Source: Candidatus Jorgensenbacteria bacterium CG23_combo_of_CG06-09_8_20_14_all_54_14
Lineage (GTDB): Bacteria > Patescibacteriota > Minisyncoccia > UBA6257 > GWB1-50-10
Assembly: GCA_002772205.1 (NCBI GenBank)
Contig: PCRZ01000020.1
Location: forward strand, 5,155-16,931
DNA length: 11,777 nt
Direction of reading: 5' to 3'
Each line of letters begins with the position of its first letter. Positions within the stretch are counted from its first letter, which is position 1. Below, in pieces: positions 5,495-11,420 of the stretch. Under the pieces are notes generated by a model, which was not told the origin of the DNA, did not search any database, and worked only from the letters and a program-made list of their open reading frames with translations. The translations under genes and the position numbers were made by a program.

Positions 5495-7759
5495 ATGCTT
5501 GATACCCGCTACGACCCGCGCGCGGTGGAAGGGAAGATTTATGAACTTTGGGAAAAGTCCGGCTATTTCAATCCGGATAACCTGCCTGCTAGGAAAACTA
5601 AAAACTTAAAACTTAAAACTTCCGCCAAAGGCGGATCTCCGCCCAAGGCGGATGCGCCTCGGGAGCACGCCTCAGGCGGAAAAAATTTCATAGTATATAT
5701 GCCCCTCCCCAACGTGACGGGGTCGCTCCACATGGGGCATGCGCTTGACAACGTGACGCCGGACATTCTCATCCGCTACAAGCGCATGAAGGGGTTCCGG
5801 ACGCTGTGGCTCCCGGGCACCGACCACGCCGGCATCGCCACGCAGTACGTGGTGGAGAAGCAGTTGAAGAAAGAGGGGACGAGCCGGTTTGACCTCGGGC
5901 GCGAGAAATTCATAGCGCGCGTGTGGGAGTGGAAGAAGGAGTATGGGGGAAAAATTCTGGAGCAGTTGAAAAAACTGGGCGTTTCGGCGGACTGGTCGCG
6001 CGCGCGGTTTACTATGGACCCCGCCTATGCCGCGGACGTTATGAAAGCGTTTATCCACTACCACAAAAAGGGATGGATCTACCGCGGATTCCGCACGGTG
6101 AACTGGTGCCCCCGATGCGGAACGAGTTTGTCGGAGTTGGAGCTGGAATATAGAGAGGAAAAAACCACGCTCTACTATATGAAGTATGGACCGTTCACGC
6201 TCGCGACCACGCGGCCGGAGACGAAGTTTGGTGATACCGCGCTTGCGGTGAATCCCAAGGATGCCCGCTACAAGCGGTATATTGGTCAAACCCTGGAGGC
6301 GGATTCGCTCGCCACCGACGGTTCATTGGATGTGCCCCGCCTGAAGAAGGTGAAACTTTTGGTGATAGGGGATGAGGCGGTGGATATGGCCTTTGGTACC
6401 GGCGTGGTCAAGGTTACGCCGGCGCACGACCTCGTGGACTTTGAGATGGGTGTGCGGCACAAGCTCCCCACGGTACAGGTGATAGACGAACGTGGGAGAA
6501 TGAACGAGCGGGTGGGCAAGTACGCGGGTATGAAAACGAGCGATGCCCGTAAAAAAGTGGCTGAGGATATGCGCGCCACCGGCCTTATGGTGAAGGAGGA
6601 ACCCTACGACCACCGCGTGGCGGTCTGCTACCGTTGCGGGACCATTATTGAGCCCATTCCGTCGCAACAGTGGTTCCTGAAGATGGAAAAATTAGCAGAA
6701 GCGGCGCTCGCGGCGGTCAAAACGAAGAAGGTAACCATCACGCCGAAGAATTTTGAGCGTCCGTACCGCGACTGGCTCACGAGCATACGCGACTGGACGA
6801 TATCGCGGCAGATTTGGTGGGGGCATCAACTTCCAGTTTTTTTCTGTAGAAAAAAACTGGAAGCAATTTCTAATAATCAATTTTTAATTTCTAAACAAAA
6901 AGGAGAACGATTTGTGGTCGCGTTGGAGAGACCACAAACGTGTCCTTTTTGCAAACACTGCGATATGGAACAGTCGCCCGACGTGTTGGACACTTGGTTT
7001 TCTTCCGCGCTCTGGCCCTTCGCGGGGCTTTCGGAGGAGGACAAAAAGAAATATTACCCCGGTGACCTCGTGTCCAACGCGCGGGAGATTTTGAACCTCT
7101 GGGACGCGCGCATGATCTTCTCGGGGCTCGAGTTCATGGGGAAGGTGCCCTTCAAAAACATTCTCATCCACGGCACAGTGCTCACGAAAGAGGGGAAGCG
7201 GATGTCTAAGAGCTTAGGGACGGGTGCTGACCCCTTAGAGTATATAGAGCAATTCGGCGCTGATGCGACACGGTTCGCGGTCGTGTGGCAGGCGACGGGA
7301 CAGGATATCCGGTGGGACGAGGCGGCGGCGGTGGCGGGGAAAAAGTTCTGCAACAAGCTTTGGAACGCGGCGCGGTTCGTCATTACACACACGCCGGCAG
7401 AGGTGTTCATGGCGAAGGCGTGCCCCCGCGGAGGCACGGCGGCGGACAAGGCAATTCTCAAAAAACTTGCGGCAGTGGCCGCGCATACCGAAAAGCACAT
7501 TCAAATGTTTGCATTCAGTAAGGCGCTCCGCGGGCTCTACGATTTCTTCTGGCACGAGTTCTGCGACGTGTATGTGGAGCAATCAAAGAAACAGCTCGCC
7601 GATGTGAAGCTTAAAAAGGGCACCGAAGCCGTGCTCGCGCACGTGTTGATTTCCTCGCTAAAACTGCTCCATCCGTTCCTGCCGTTCGTAACCGAAGAGA
7701 TCTATCAGAAACTGCCGCGCCGCGCCGCAGGGGGACTCCTCATAATCGTTCCATGGTAA
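5495..7759 (+). CDS. valS: Valyl-tRNA synthetase without the C-terminal arm
   Basis: A cytoplasmic class I synthetase that charges tRNA-Val. Signature elements in order: LDTRYDPRAVEGKIYELWE (2-20), the HIGH-type motif HMGH at 79-82 in PNVTGSLHMGHAL, the WLPGTDHAGIATQ block (105-117), the CP1 editing domain (about 200-345) with FTLATTRPETKFGDTALAV, cysteine pairs C205/C208 and C378/C381 and a C483/C486/C489 cluster, PDVLDTWFSSALWPF (495-509), KMSKS-type RMSKS at 569-573 and the anticodon-binding domain (about 650-750) with HPFLPFVTEEIYQKL. The protein ends at residue 754, right after this domain; typical ValRS has a further coiled-coil arm and about 870-950 residues. Residues about 31-63 and 455-475 are encoded by repeat-like insertions. 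No Shine-Dalgarno precedes the ATG. It overlaps prsW by 7 nt. Confidence 0.97.
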   Translation: MLDTRYDPRAVEGKIYELWEKSGYFNPDNLPARKTKNLKLKTSAKGGSPPKADAPREHASGGKNFIVYMPLPNVTGSLHMGHALDNVTPDILIRYKRMKGFRTLWLPGTDHAGIATQYVVEKQLKKEGTSRFDLGREKFIARVWEWKKEYGGKILEQLKKLGVSADWSRARFTMDPAYAADVMKAFIHYHKKGWIYRGFRTVNWCPRCGTSLSELELEYREEKTTLYYMKYGPFTLATTRPETKFGDTALAVNPKDARYKRYIGQTLEADSLATDGSLDVPRLKKVKLLVIGDEAVDMAFGTGVVKVTPAHDLVDFEMGVRHKLPTVQVIDERGRMNERVGKYAGMKTSDARKKVAEDMRATGLMVKEEPYDHRVAVCYRCGTIIEPIPSQQWFLKMEKLAEAALAAVKTKKVTITPKNFERPYRDWLTSIRDWTISRQIWWGHQLPVFFCRKKLEAISNNQFLISKQKGERFVVALERPQTCPFCKHCDMEQSPDVLDTWFSSALWPFAGLSEEDKKKYYPGDLVSNAREILNLWDARMIFSGLEFMGKVPFKNILIHGTVLTKEGKRMSKSLGTGADPLEYIEQFGADATRFAVVWQATGQDIRWDEAAAVAGKKFCNKLWNAARFVITHTPAEVFMAKACPRGGTAADKAILKKLAAVAAHTEKHIQMFAFSKALRGLYDFFWHEFCDVYVEQSKKQLADVKLKKGTEAVLAHVLISSLKLLHPFLPFVTEEIYQKLPRRAAGGLLIIVPW
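5606..5686. repeat. Composite palindromic repeat inserted in valS
   Basis: A run of aacttaaa words (5606-5620) is followed by tccgcc-aaa-ggcgga (5621-5635), cgcccaaggcg and gcgcctcgggagcacgcc..aggcgga (to 5680) and six A. The unit matches the intergenic element at 4485-4540 in order and core sequence, yet here it is translated in frame as the low-complexity segment KTSAKGGSPPKADAPREH plus a few residues, in front of the catalytic domain. Confidence 0.8.
6830..6951. repeat. Pair of strong hairpins in an AT-rich insert of valS
   Basis: cttccagtttttttc (6830-6844) and gaaaaaaactggaag (6849-6863) form a perfect 15-nt palindrome with a tgta loop. Then caaaaagga (6896-6904) pairs with tcctttttg (6943-6951), and inside it tttgtggtc (6911-6919) pairs with gaccacaaa (6930-6938). 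The AT-rich stretch between them is unlike the surrounding valS sequence and encodes residues about 446-486, where relatives have a short zinc-finger loop. Confidence 0.8.
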
Positions 7760-8556
7760 CAAGCGTCTTCGCCGTGCTCATCGCATTCGCGCCAGCCCTG
7801 GTCTGGCTCGCATTCTTCCTTCGCGAGGATGTCCATCCGGAGCCGAAAAAGTGGCTTTCCATCGCGTTTTTTGCGGGTGCGCTCGCTTCCGTCCCTGCCT
7901 TTTTTCTCCAGTGGGGGGTGCAGGGGGCCATGGGGATTGTGGGTGGAGGGGCGCTCTTTCTTGTATTGGCGTTCGCTTTCATTGAGGAGGTATTCAAATT
8001 TCTCGCCGCATACCTCGTGGTTCGGAAGAATCCGGTCTTTGATGAGCCGATAGACGCCATGATTTACCTCGTGGTGGCGGCGCTCGGGTTTGCCACAGTG
8101 GAGAACGTGTTTGTGATGAACGGCATGGCGAGCATGCGCGCGTCCTTTGGCGATTTCCTTGCGGCGGGGACCCCACTCTACACGCTCTCGTTCCGCCTCG
8201 TGGGCGCAACACTCCTCCACGCGCTCTCCTCGGCGCTCGTGGGATACTACTGGGCGCGGGGGCTCGCCTGGCCTCGGCTTGCTCACCTCGCTCAAGCTCC
8301 GGCGCCCGCCTCGCCGGAGACGACAGGCCGAGGCGGGGAGCGGACCGTTGACGCGGGGCGAGCGGGGCGCGCGGCGGGAAAGTGGATAGCGGGCGGTCTC
8401 GTCGCAGCCACCGTGCTCCACGCATTTTTCAACTACCTTGTTACGATGTTCCAGGAGACCAATCTCATCTACCCCACGCTCTTCCTTGTGGCGGCGGGGT
8501 TCTTTGTCCTTGTTGATTTTGAAAAATTGCGGATGCGCGGCGGACCGGAGGTGTGA
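7753..8556 (+). CDS. prsW: PrsW-family intramembrane metalloprotease
   Basis: A 267-residue membrane protein of the PrsW family. In Bacillus, PrsW cuts the anti-sigma factor RsiW; the substrate here is unknown. It has about seven or eight hydrophobic spans. Conserved family marks are FIEEVFKF with E78 and E79, ALGFATVENVF with E117, GATLLHA with H156 and VLHAFFN with H223, the expected glutamate and histidine residues of the metal site. The ATG overlaps the valS stop (ATGGTAA), so translation is probably coupled to valS. Residues about 171-210 (rich in Ala, Pro, Arg, Gly), between two spans, are encoded by a GC-rich nested palindrome and look like an insertion in a loop. The final codons carry an extended -10 box for the next unit. 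It ends with TGA. Confidence 0.9.
   Translation: MVTSVFAVLIAFAPALVWLAFFLREDVHPEPKKWLSIAFFAGALASVPAFFLQWGVQGAMGIVGGGALFLVLAFAFIEEVFKFLAAYLVVRKNPVFDEPIDAMIYLVVAALGFATVENVFVMNGMASMRASFGDFLAAGTPLYTLSFRLVGATLLHALSSALVGYYWARGLAWPRLAHLAQAPAPASPETTGRGGERTVDAGRAGRAAGKWIAGGLVAATVLHAFFNYLVTMFQETNLIYPTLFLVAAGFFVLVDFEKLRMRGGPEV
8271..8334. repeat. Nested GC-rich palindrome inserted in prsW
   Basis: The outer arms gcctcggc (8271-8278) and gccgaggc (8327-8334) enclose the inner arms ctccggcg (8297-8304) and cgccggag (8312-8319). All four are perfect matches. The encoded segment lies in a loop between two membrane spans of PrsW, in frame. Confidence 0.7.
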
Positions 8557-8562
8557 TATACT
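8554..8562 (+). promoter_or_regulatory. Extended -10 promoter of the hsp20 leader
   Basis: TGATATACT is an extended -10 (TGn plus TATACT). It overlaps the prsW stop codon, whose TGA is the first three bases. Transcription would start near 8569, just before the left arm of the leader repeat, and give hsp20 a leader of about 128 nt. No good -35 is present, as allowed for extended -10 promoters. Confidence 0.5.
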
Positions 8563-8575
8563 ATAGAAGACATGG

Positions 8576-8698
8576 ATCCCGTTAGAGACAACTAAAACAA
8601 CTGACATGCAATCCTTTATCTACCAAAGTAAAATAACAACGTATGAGAAAAAGCCGCCCCTTTTACGGTCGTCTATGACGACCTGTCTCTAACGGGAT
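8576..8698 (+). promoter_or_regulatory. hsp20 leader element with perfect 15-nt inverted arms
   Basis: atcccgttagagaca (8576-8590) and tgtctctaacgggat (8684-8698) are perfect complements 93 nt apart. The right arm includes the first two bases of the hsp20 start codon, so pairing would hide the start. A perfect 7-bp hairpin ggtcgtc-tat-gacgacc (8667-8683) abuts the right arm. A short ORF (8606-8692, 28 codons, MQSFIYQSKITTYEKK...) runs through the interior and stops inside the right arm; a second (8572-8595) encodes MDPVRDN. The layout matches the leader of the rodZ-like gene. Confidence 0.55.
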
Positions 8699-9161
8699 GG
8701 AAGAAAAAACGAAGGATAACTCATCGGACGTGTTTGCGGAGCTCGCAAAGGTAAAAAGTTCCCCTATGCCGCTCAAGATAGAGGTGGCGGATGCCCCTCC
8801 GCTCGTGGAGGAAACAGAAGACGAAAGCGAGGGCCAGCTCACAGTAGACGTGTACCGCAACGGGAACGACACCATCGTGGTGCAGTCCACGGTCGCGGGG
8901 GTGAGCCCAGAGGATCTGGAGATTAACATCACGAACGAATCGGTGACCATCCGAGGCACCCGCGAGAGAACGGAAAAGGTGGAAGATAAGGATTACTTCT
9001 ATCAGGAATGTTTCTGGGGGAAGTTCTCACGGTCCGTTATTCTGCCTTTTGAGGTGGACCCGGAGAAATCAACCGCCACGGTCAGGAACGGCGTGCTCAC
9101 CGTCCGCCTCCCGCGGCTGAACCGCCAAAAAGTGAAGAAATTGAAGGTCAAAACCGATTAG
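8697..9161 (+). CDS. Small heat-shock protein, Hsp20/alpha-crystallin family
   Basis: A 154-residue ATP-independent holdase that binds unfolding proteins. The N-terminal 45 residues are acidic and probably flexible. The alpha-crystallin domain covers about 46-140, with STVAGVSPEDLEINI (64-78), SVTIRGTRE (82-90), the YFYQECFWGKFSRSVILPF dimerisation-loop region (100-118) and the signature NGVLTVRLPR (131-140). LKV near the C-terminus (149-151) resembles the I-X-I/V tail motif used in oligomer assembly. The ATG at 8697 is the only upstream start in this frame, since a TGA lies at 8676-8678; it has no Shine-Dalgarno and touches the right arm of the leader repeat. The gene ends 18 nt before a terminator hairpin and appears to be transcribed as its own unit. 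Confidence 0.95.
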   Translation: MEEKTKDNSSDVFAELAKVKSSPMPLKIEVADAPPLVEETEDESEGQLTVDVYRNGNDTIVVQSTVAGVSPEDLEINITNESVTIRGTRERTEKVEDKDYFYQECFWGKFSRSVILPFEVDPEKSTATVRNGVLTVRLPRLNRQKVKKLKVKTD

Positions 9162-9179
9162 GAGCCAAGCGGAAAATGT

Positions 9180-9216
9180 AAGAACCCCTTCCGTTAAATT
9201 GGTAGGGGTTCTTTTT
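9180..9216. terminator. Terminator shared by convergent hsp20 and the 114-residue gene
   Basis: aagaacccct (9180-9189) pairs perfectly with aggggttctt (9204-9213), followed by ttt on the plus strand. It terminates hsp20. The stop codon of the leftward gene (9194-9196) lies in the loop, so the 5' arm of the minus-strand hairpin is still coding sequence (for the last residues of that gene). The minus-strand tail is less U-rich. Confidence 0.85.
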
Positions 9217-9538
9217 GTGCTGCACGCAAGCGTGCAGCGATGGAGGAAACTGAATACCCGTTATGCAAGAGCGAATGGACCGTGGGGACGTCGTCCCAAT
9301 TGATGGGTACACCGAAGTGTTCCTCGATGTGATCCTTGATCCGACGAAGTTCTCCTTCTGATGCGCCACTCTCTTCATAGAAACAGTATCCTTCACACAG
9401 CGCTTCGATCAGTGCTTCTTCCCCAATGTGCCTTGAGTCGGCGTTGAGGATAGCCGTAAGTTTGTGGATTGTATCAAACGATCCATCTGCTTTTGAGGGA
9501 AACAGTTCCTTAAACACTCGGTCAAGCGTATTTGTCAT
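9194..9538 (-). CDS. Unrecognised soluble protein of 114 residues
   Basis: I do not recognise this family. The start is chosen at the ATG at 9538 because taggaggtg, the best Shine-Dalgarno in the window, lies 4 nt upstream; a longer frame from 9631 would overlap murD and bypass this site. The product, beginning MTNTLDRVFKELF, is soluble and mostly helical by composition, acidic, with no signal peptide or membrane span. Notable segments are HIGEEALIEALCEGYCFYEE, GELRRIKDHIEEHFGVPI and a closing SVSSIAARLRAAQKE. It follows murD on the same strand, 22 nt beyond its stop, and is probably cotranscribed; that link alone does not give a function. Its 3' end lies in the shared terminator. Confidence 0.75.
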   Translation of the reverse strand: MTNTLDRVFKELFPSKADGSFDTIHKLTAILNADSRHIGEEALIEALCEGYCFYEESGASEGELRRIKDHIEEHFGVPINWDDVPTVHSLLHNGYSVSSIAARLRAAQKEPLPI

Positions 9539-9560
9539 GCGCCACCTCCTATGAATGCGG

Positions 9561-11054
9561 TTATGTATGGTTCTGTCCCCAGTATAGGTTAAATTTTCTC
9601 CCGCGGTCAAACTCATTCTTGAACTTTTCAAAGCTTGCGGCGCCGGGTGAGAAGAGAACGAAGGAAGGCGTGTTCTGCCTCACCTTTTTCTTCACCGCGC
9701 GGATGAGGGAGGAGAGTTCCTCAAAGGGCTGTGGATAAGATTGTTTGAAGTAGCCGCTTCGCCGGAGCGCCCGCACCATCTTTTCAGTAGCGCTCCCGCC
9801 GAGGAGGAAAAGGCATTCCGGTTTCACGCAGCGCTTCACCGCGCGCGCCCATCCGCCGAATTCAAGTTTTTTGTCCGTGCCGCCCGCGATGAGGATGAGA
9901 TTTTTGTTTTTAAAGCGGGCGAGCGCGGCGATAGTCCCATCCGGCGAGGTGGCGGCGGTATCGTTCACCACCGTGAGATGCCTTCCCTGCCTGCCGGCAG
10001 GCAGGCGCGCCACGATGAACTCCTGCCGGAAGGGGATTTGCGGGAGCGTGGCGATGCGCTTTCGTATTTCGCGCCACGGGATTCCCAGAAGGTGCGCCGC
10101 GAGCATTGCCGCAAGAAGGTTTTGGAGGTTGTGATTCCCAAGCGCCACGAGTGGTCTCATCTCGCGAGGACCGAGAACCACGGTTCGCTTGGCGTCTTTT
10201 TTGAAAAATGCCCGTCTGCCTGAAATGAAGATGCCGCCACGGCTTTTGGGGAGTGGTTTCAGCGAGAAAAAATATACCCTACCTCTCGGTTTTTCGCGGA
10301 GAAAGAACGGCGTCCATGCGTCATCCGCGTTCAGGATGAGCGCCTGGGCGGGGGTTTGCCGTTTGAAGATGTTTGCTTTTGCGCGCGCGTAGTCCCGTAT
10401 ACCCGGGTAGCGGTTCAGGTGGTCGGGGTAGAGGTTGGTGATGACGGCGACGTCGGGGGCATGTCCCCCCTTCGCTGGGGCTTCGGCGGGCAAGTGCGCT
10501 TTGTCTACCTGTTCCAGTTGCCACGATGAGAGCTCAAGGACCGCGGGTGTCTTTTTATCCTTGAGCCGATCAATGAGCGCAAGGAGCGGCATCTCGGGTG
10601 TGTTGCCGGCGGCCGCTATCCTGCGGTGAACGCCCCTTGCGAGGTGGGCAAGCCAGTTGGTGGTGGTGGTTTTCCCGCGCGTGCCGGTCACCGCCGCGAT
10701 GGGGTTTGCAACGAGGTCGAAGAAAATTTTCGCGTCGTTTGTAATTTCCCTGCCTGCCTTTCGCGCTATGGCGAGGTAGGGGCTCTCGCGCGGCACCGCA
10801 GGGTTCACCACAATGAGGTCGTTACGCCTAAAATCCTCCGCGCGGTGTTTCCCCAGCACAAACCTCACTTTGTGCGCCGCTCTACCGAGCGCTCGAATGG
10901 ATGGAGCAAGGTTTTTTCGCGTGCGGAGGTCGGTCACGGTAACCTTCGCGCCGTGCTTCACAAACCACTTCGTCGTTGCGATTCCGCCGCCGAGTTTTCC
11001 CAAGCCCATCACAAGCACTTTTTTATTTTTGAAATTCTTGAGAGCCGAATTCAT
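9561..11054 (-). CDS. murD: UDP-N-acetylmuramoyl-L-alanine:D-glutamate ligase
   Basis: MurD adds D-glutamate to UDP-MurNAc-L-Ala in the cytoplasm during peptidoglycan precursor synthesis, using ATP. The 497-residue product shows an N-terminal Rossmann-like domain (KKVLVMGLGKLGGGIA, 11-26), the Mur ligase P-loop GTRGKTTTT at 124-132, LELSSWQLE (173-181), the NLYPDHLNRY block (207-216), ALGNHNLQNLLAA (304-316), NDTAATSPDGTIAAL (364-378), GGTDK (391-395) and the closing FSPGAASFEKFKNEFDRG. The ATG at 11054 is preferred because gaggcgag lies 4 nt upstream; an upstream TTG start is possible but would overlap the abrB-like gene. Two repeat-derived insertions are in frame: HLPAEAPAKGGHAP (187-200) and LPAGRQG (351-357). 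It follows an abrB-like gene by 10 nt. Confidence 0.96.
   Translation of the reverse strand: MNSALKNFKNKKVLVMGLGKLGGGIATTKWFVKHGAKVTVTDLRTRKNLAPSIRALGRAAHKVRFVLGKHRAEDFRRNDLIVVNPAVPRESPYLAIARKAGREITNDAKIFFDLVANPIAAVTGTRGKTTTTNWLAHLARGVHRRIAAAGNTPEMPLLALIDRLKDKKTPAVLELSSWQLEQVDKAHLPAEAPAKGGHAPDVAVITNLYPDHLNRYPGIRDYARAKANIFKRQTPAQALILNADDAWTPFFLREKPRGRVYFFSLKPLPKSRGGIFISGRRAFFKKDAKRTVVLGPREMRPLVALGNHNLQNLLAAMLAAHLLGIPWREIRKRIATLPQIPFRQEFIVARLPAGRQGRHLTVVNDTAATSPDGTIAALARFKNKNLILIAGGTDKKLEFGGWARAVKRCVKPECLFLLGGSATEKMVRALRRSGYFKQSYPQPFEELSSLIRAVKKKVRQNTPSFVLFSPGAASFEKFKNEFDRGRKFNLYWGQNHT
9986..10005. repeat. Perfect 20-nt palindrome in murD
   Basis: cctgcctgccggcaggcagg equals its own reverse complement. 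On the minus strand it is read as LPAGRQG, between RQEFIVAR and RHLTVVNDTA, where MurD homologues have a short loop before the ND motif. An imperfect relative lies at 1776-1796. Confidence 0.85.
10455..10495. repeat. GC-rich repeat-like insertion in murD
   Basis: ggggg (10455-10459) and ccccc (10465-10469) form a short hairpin next to ttcgctggggcttcggcggg. The minus strand encodes the low-complexity segment LPAEAPAKGGHAP in the central domain, between EQVDKAH and DVAVITN, which are normally close together in MurD. It is less clearly palindromic than the other elements. Confidence 0.5.
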
Positions 11055-11064
11055 AAAACTCGCC

Positions 11065-11235
11065 TCACTTGCTTTTTTCCACAATCAGCTTCTTTTTAAC
11101 TTCCCTCACCACTACTTTTTGTTGCGCGTCCCAGCCCAGCTGGCGGACCGCAGCGATTGGTAAGATGATATAGTAGCTCCGCTTTGATTTCTGGATGCTC
11201 CGAATATTTTCTTTGGAAATGTTGCGCCGTGACAT
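11065..11235 (-). CDS. Small AbrB/SpoVT-like DNA-binding protein
   Basis: A 56-residue protein beginning MSRRNISKENIRSIQ. The segment SKRSYYIILPIAAVRQLGW followed by QQKVVVREVKKKLIVEK fits the swapped-hairpin AbrB/MazE/SpoVT fold: a short strand, LP-x-x-x-V helix start, LGW turn and two closing strands. Such proteins are transcription factors or antitoxins; no toxin gene is next to it here, so a regulatory role is more likely. The stop TGA lies in the Shine-Dalgarno region of murD, 10 nt from its ATG, so the two are coupled. No Shine-Dalgarno is seen before its own ATG, but an AT-rich tattat lies close upstream on the minus strand. Confidence 0.65.
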   Translation of the reverse strand: MSRRNISKENIRSIQKSKRSYYIILPIAAVRQLGWDAQQKVVVREVKKKLIVEKSK

Positions 11236-11341
11236 GAATATAAATAATAAATTTTTTGCCTGAAACTGTATCTAAACTCGGTTATGCGCTTCCGGTATAA
11301 AGCAATTGCCGGATTTTCCTCCCAAATTTAGTGTAGCACAT

Positions 11342-11371
11342 AGTTGCCCTAGGTTTAAACCTAAGGCAACT
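11342..11371. promoter_or_regulatory. 30-nt palindrome between divergent genes, possible operator
   Basis: agttgccctaggttt and aaacctaaggcaact are complementary at 14 of 15 positions with no loop; the central 12 bases aggtttaaacct are a perfect dyad. It lies between the abrB-like/murD unit and the NUDIX gene. A loop-free dyad suits a dimeric DNA-binding protein better than an RNA hairpin. The abrB-like product is a candidate binder, by position only. Confidence 0.5.
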
Positions 11372-11407
11372 GTGCGGGGTGGTGTGGGCGGAACGTGTGA
11401 AGACCGG

Positions 11408-11413
11408 TATAAT
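11408..11413 (+). promoter_or_regulatory. -10 box close to the NUDIX gene start
   Basis: TATAAT ends 7 nt before the ATG at 11421, the same distance as in front of yraN, and would give a leaderless transcript. No -35 is visible. The last bases of this box also form an in-frame ATG at 11412, which makes the reading ambiguous. Confidence 0.35.
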
Positions 11414-11420
11414 GAAGCGT

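Noticed and set aside
7705..8607. 300-codon minus-strand frame opposite prsW
   Set aside because: Rich in Arg, His and Glu as expected from the opposite strand of a membrane gene; prsW on the plus strand has intact catalytic motifs.
9539..9631. Upstream extension of the 114-residue protein to 145 residues
   Set aside because: The extension overlaps the end of murD and skips the strong Shine-Dalgarno at 9541-9550; the ATG at 9538 is far better placed.
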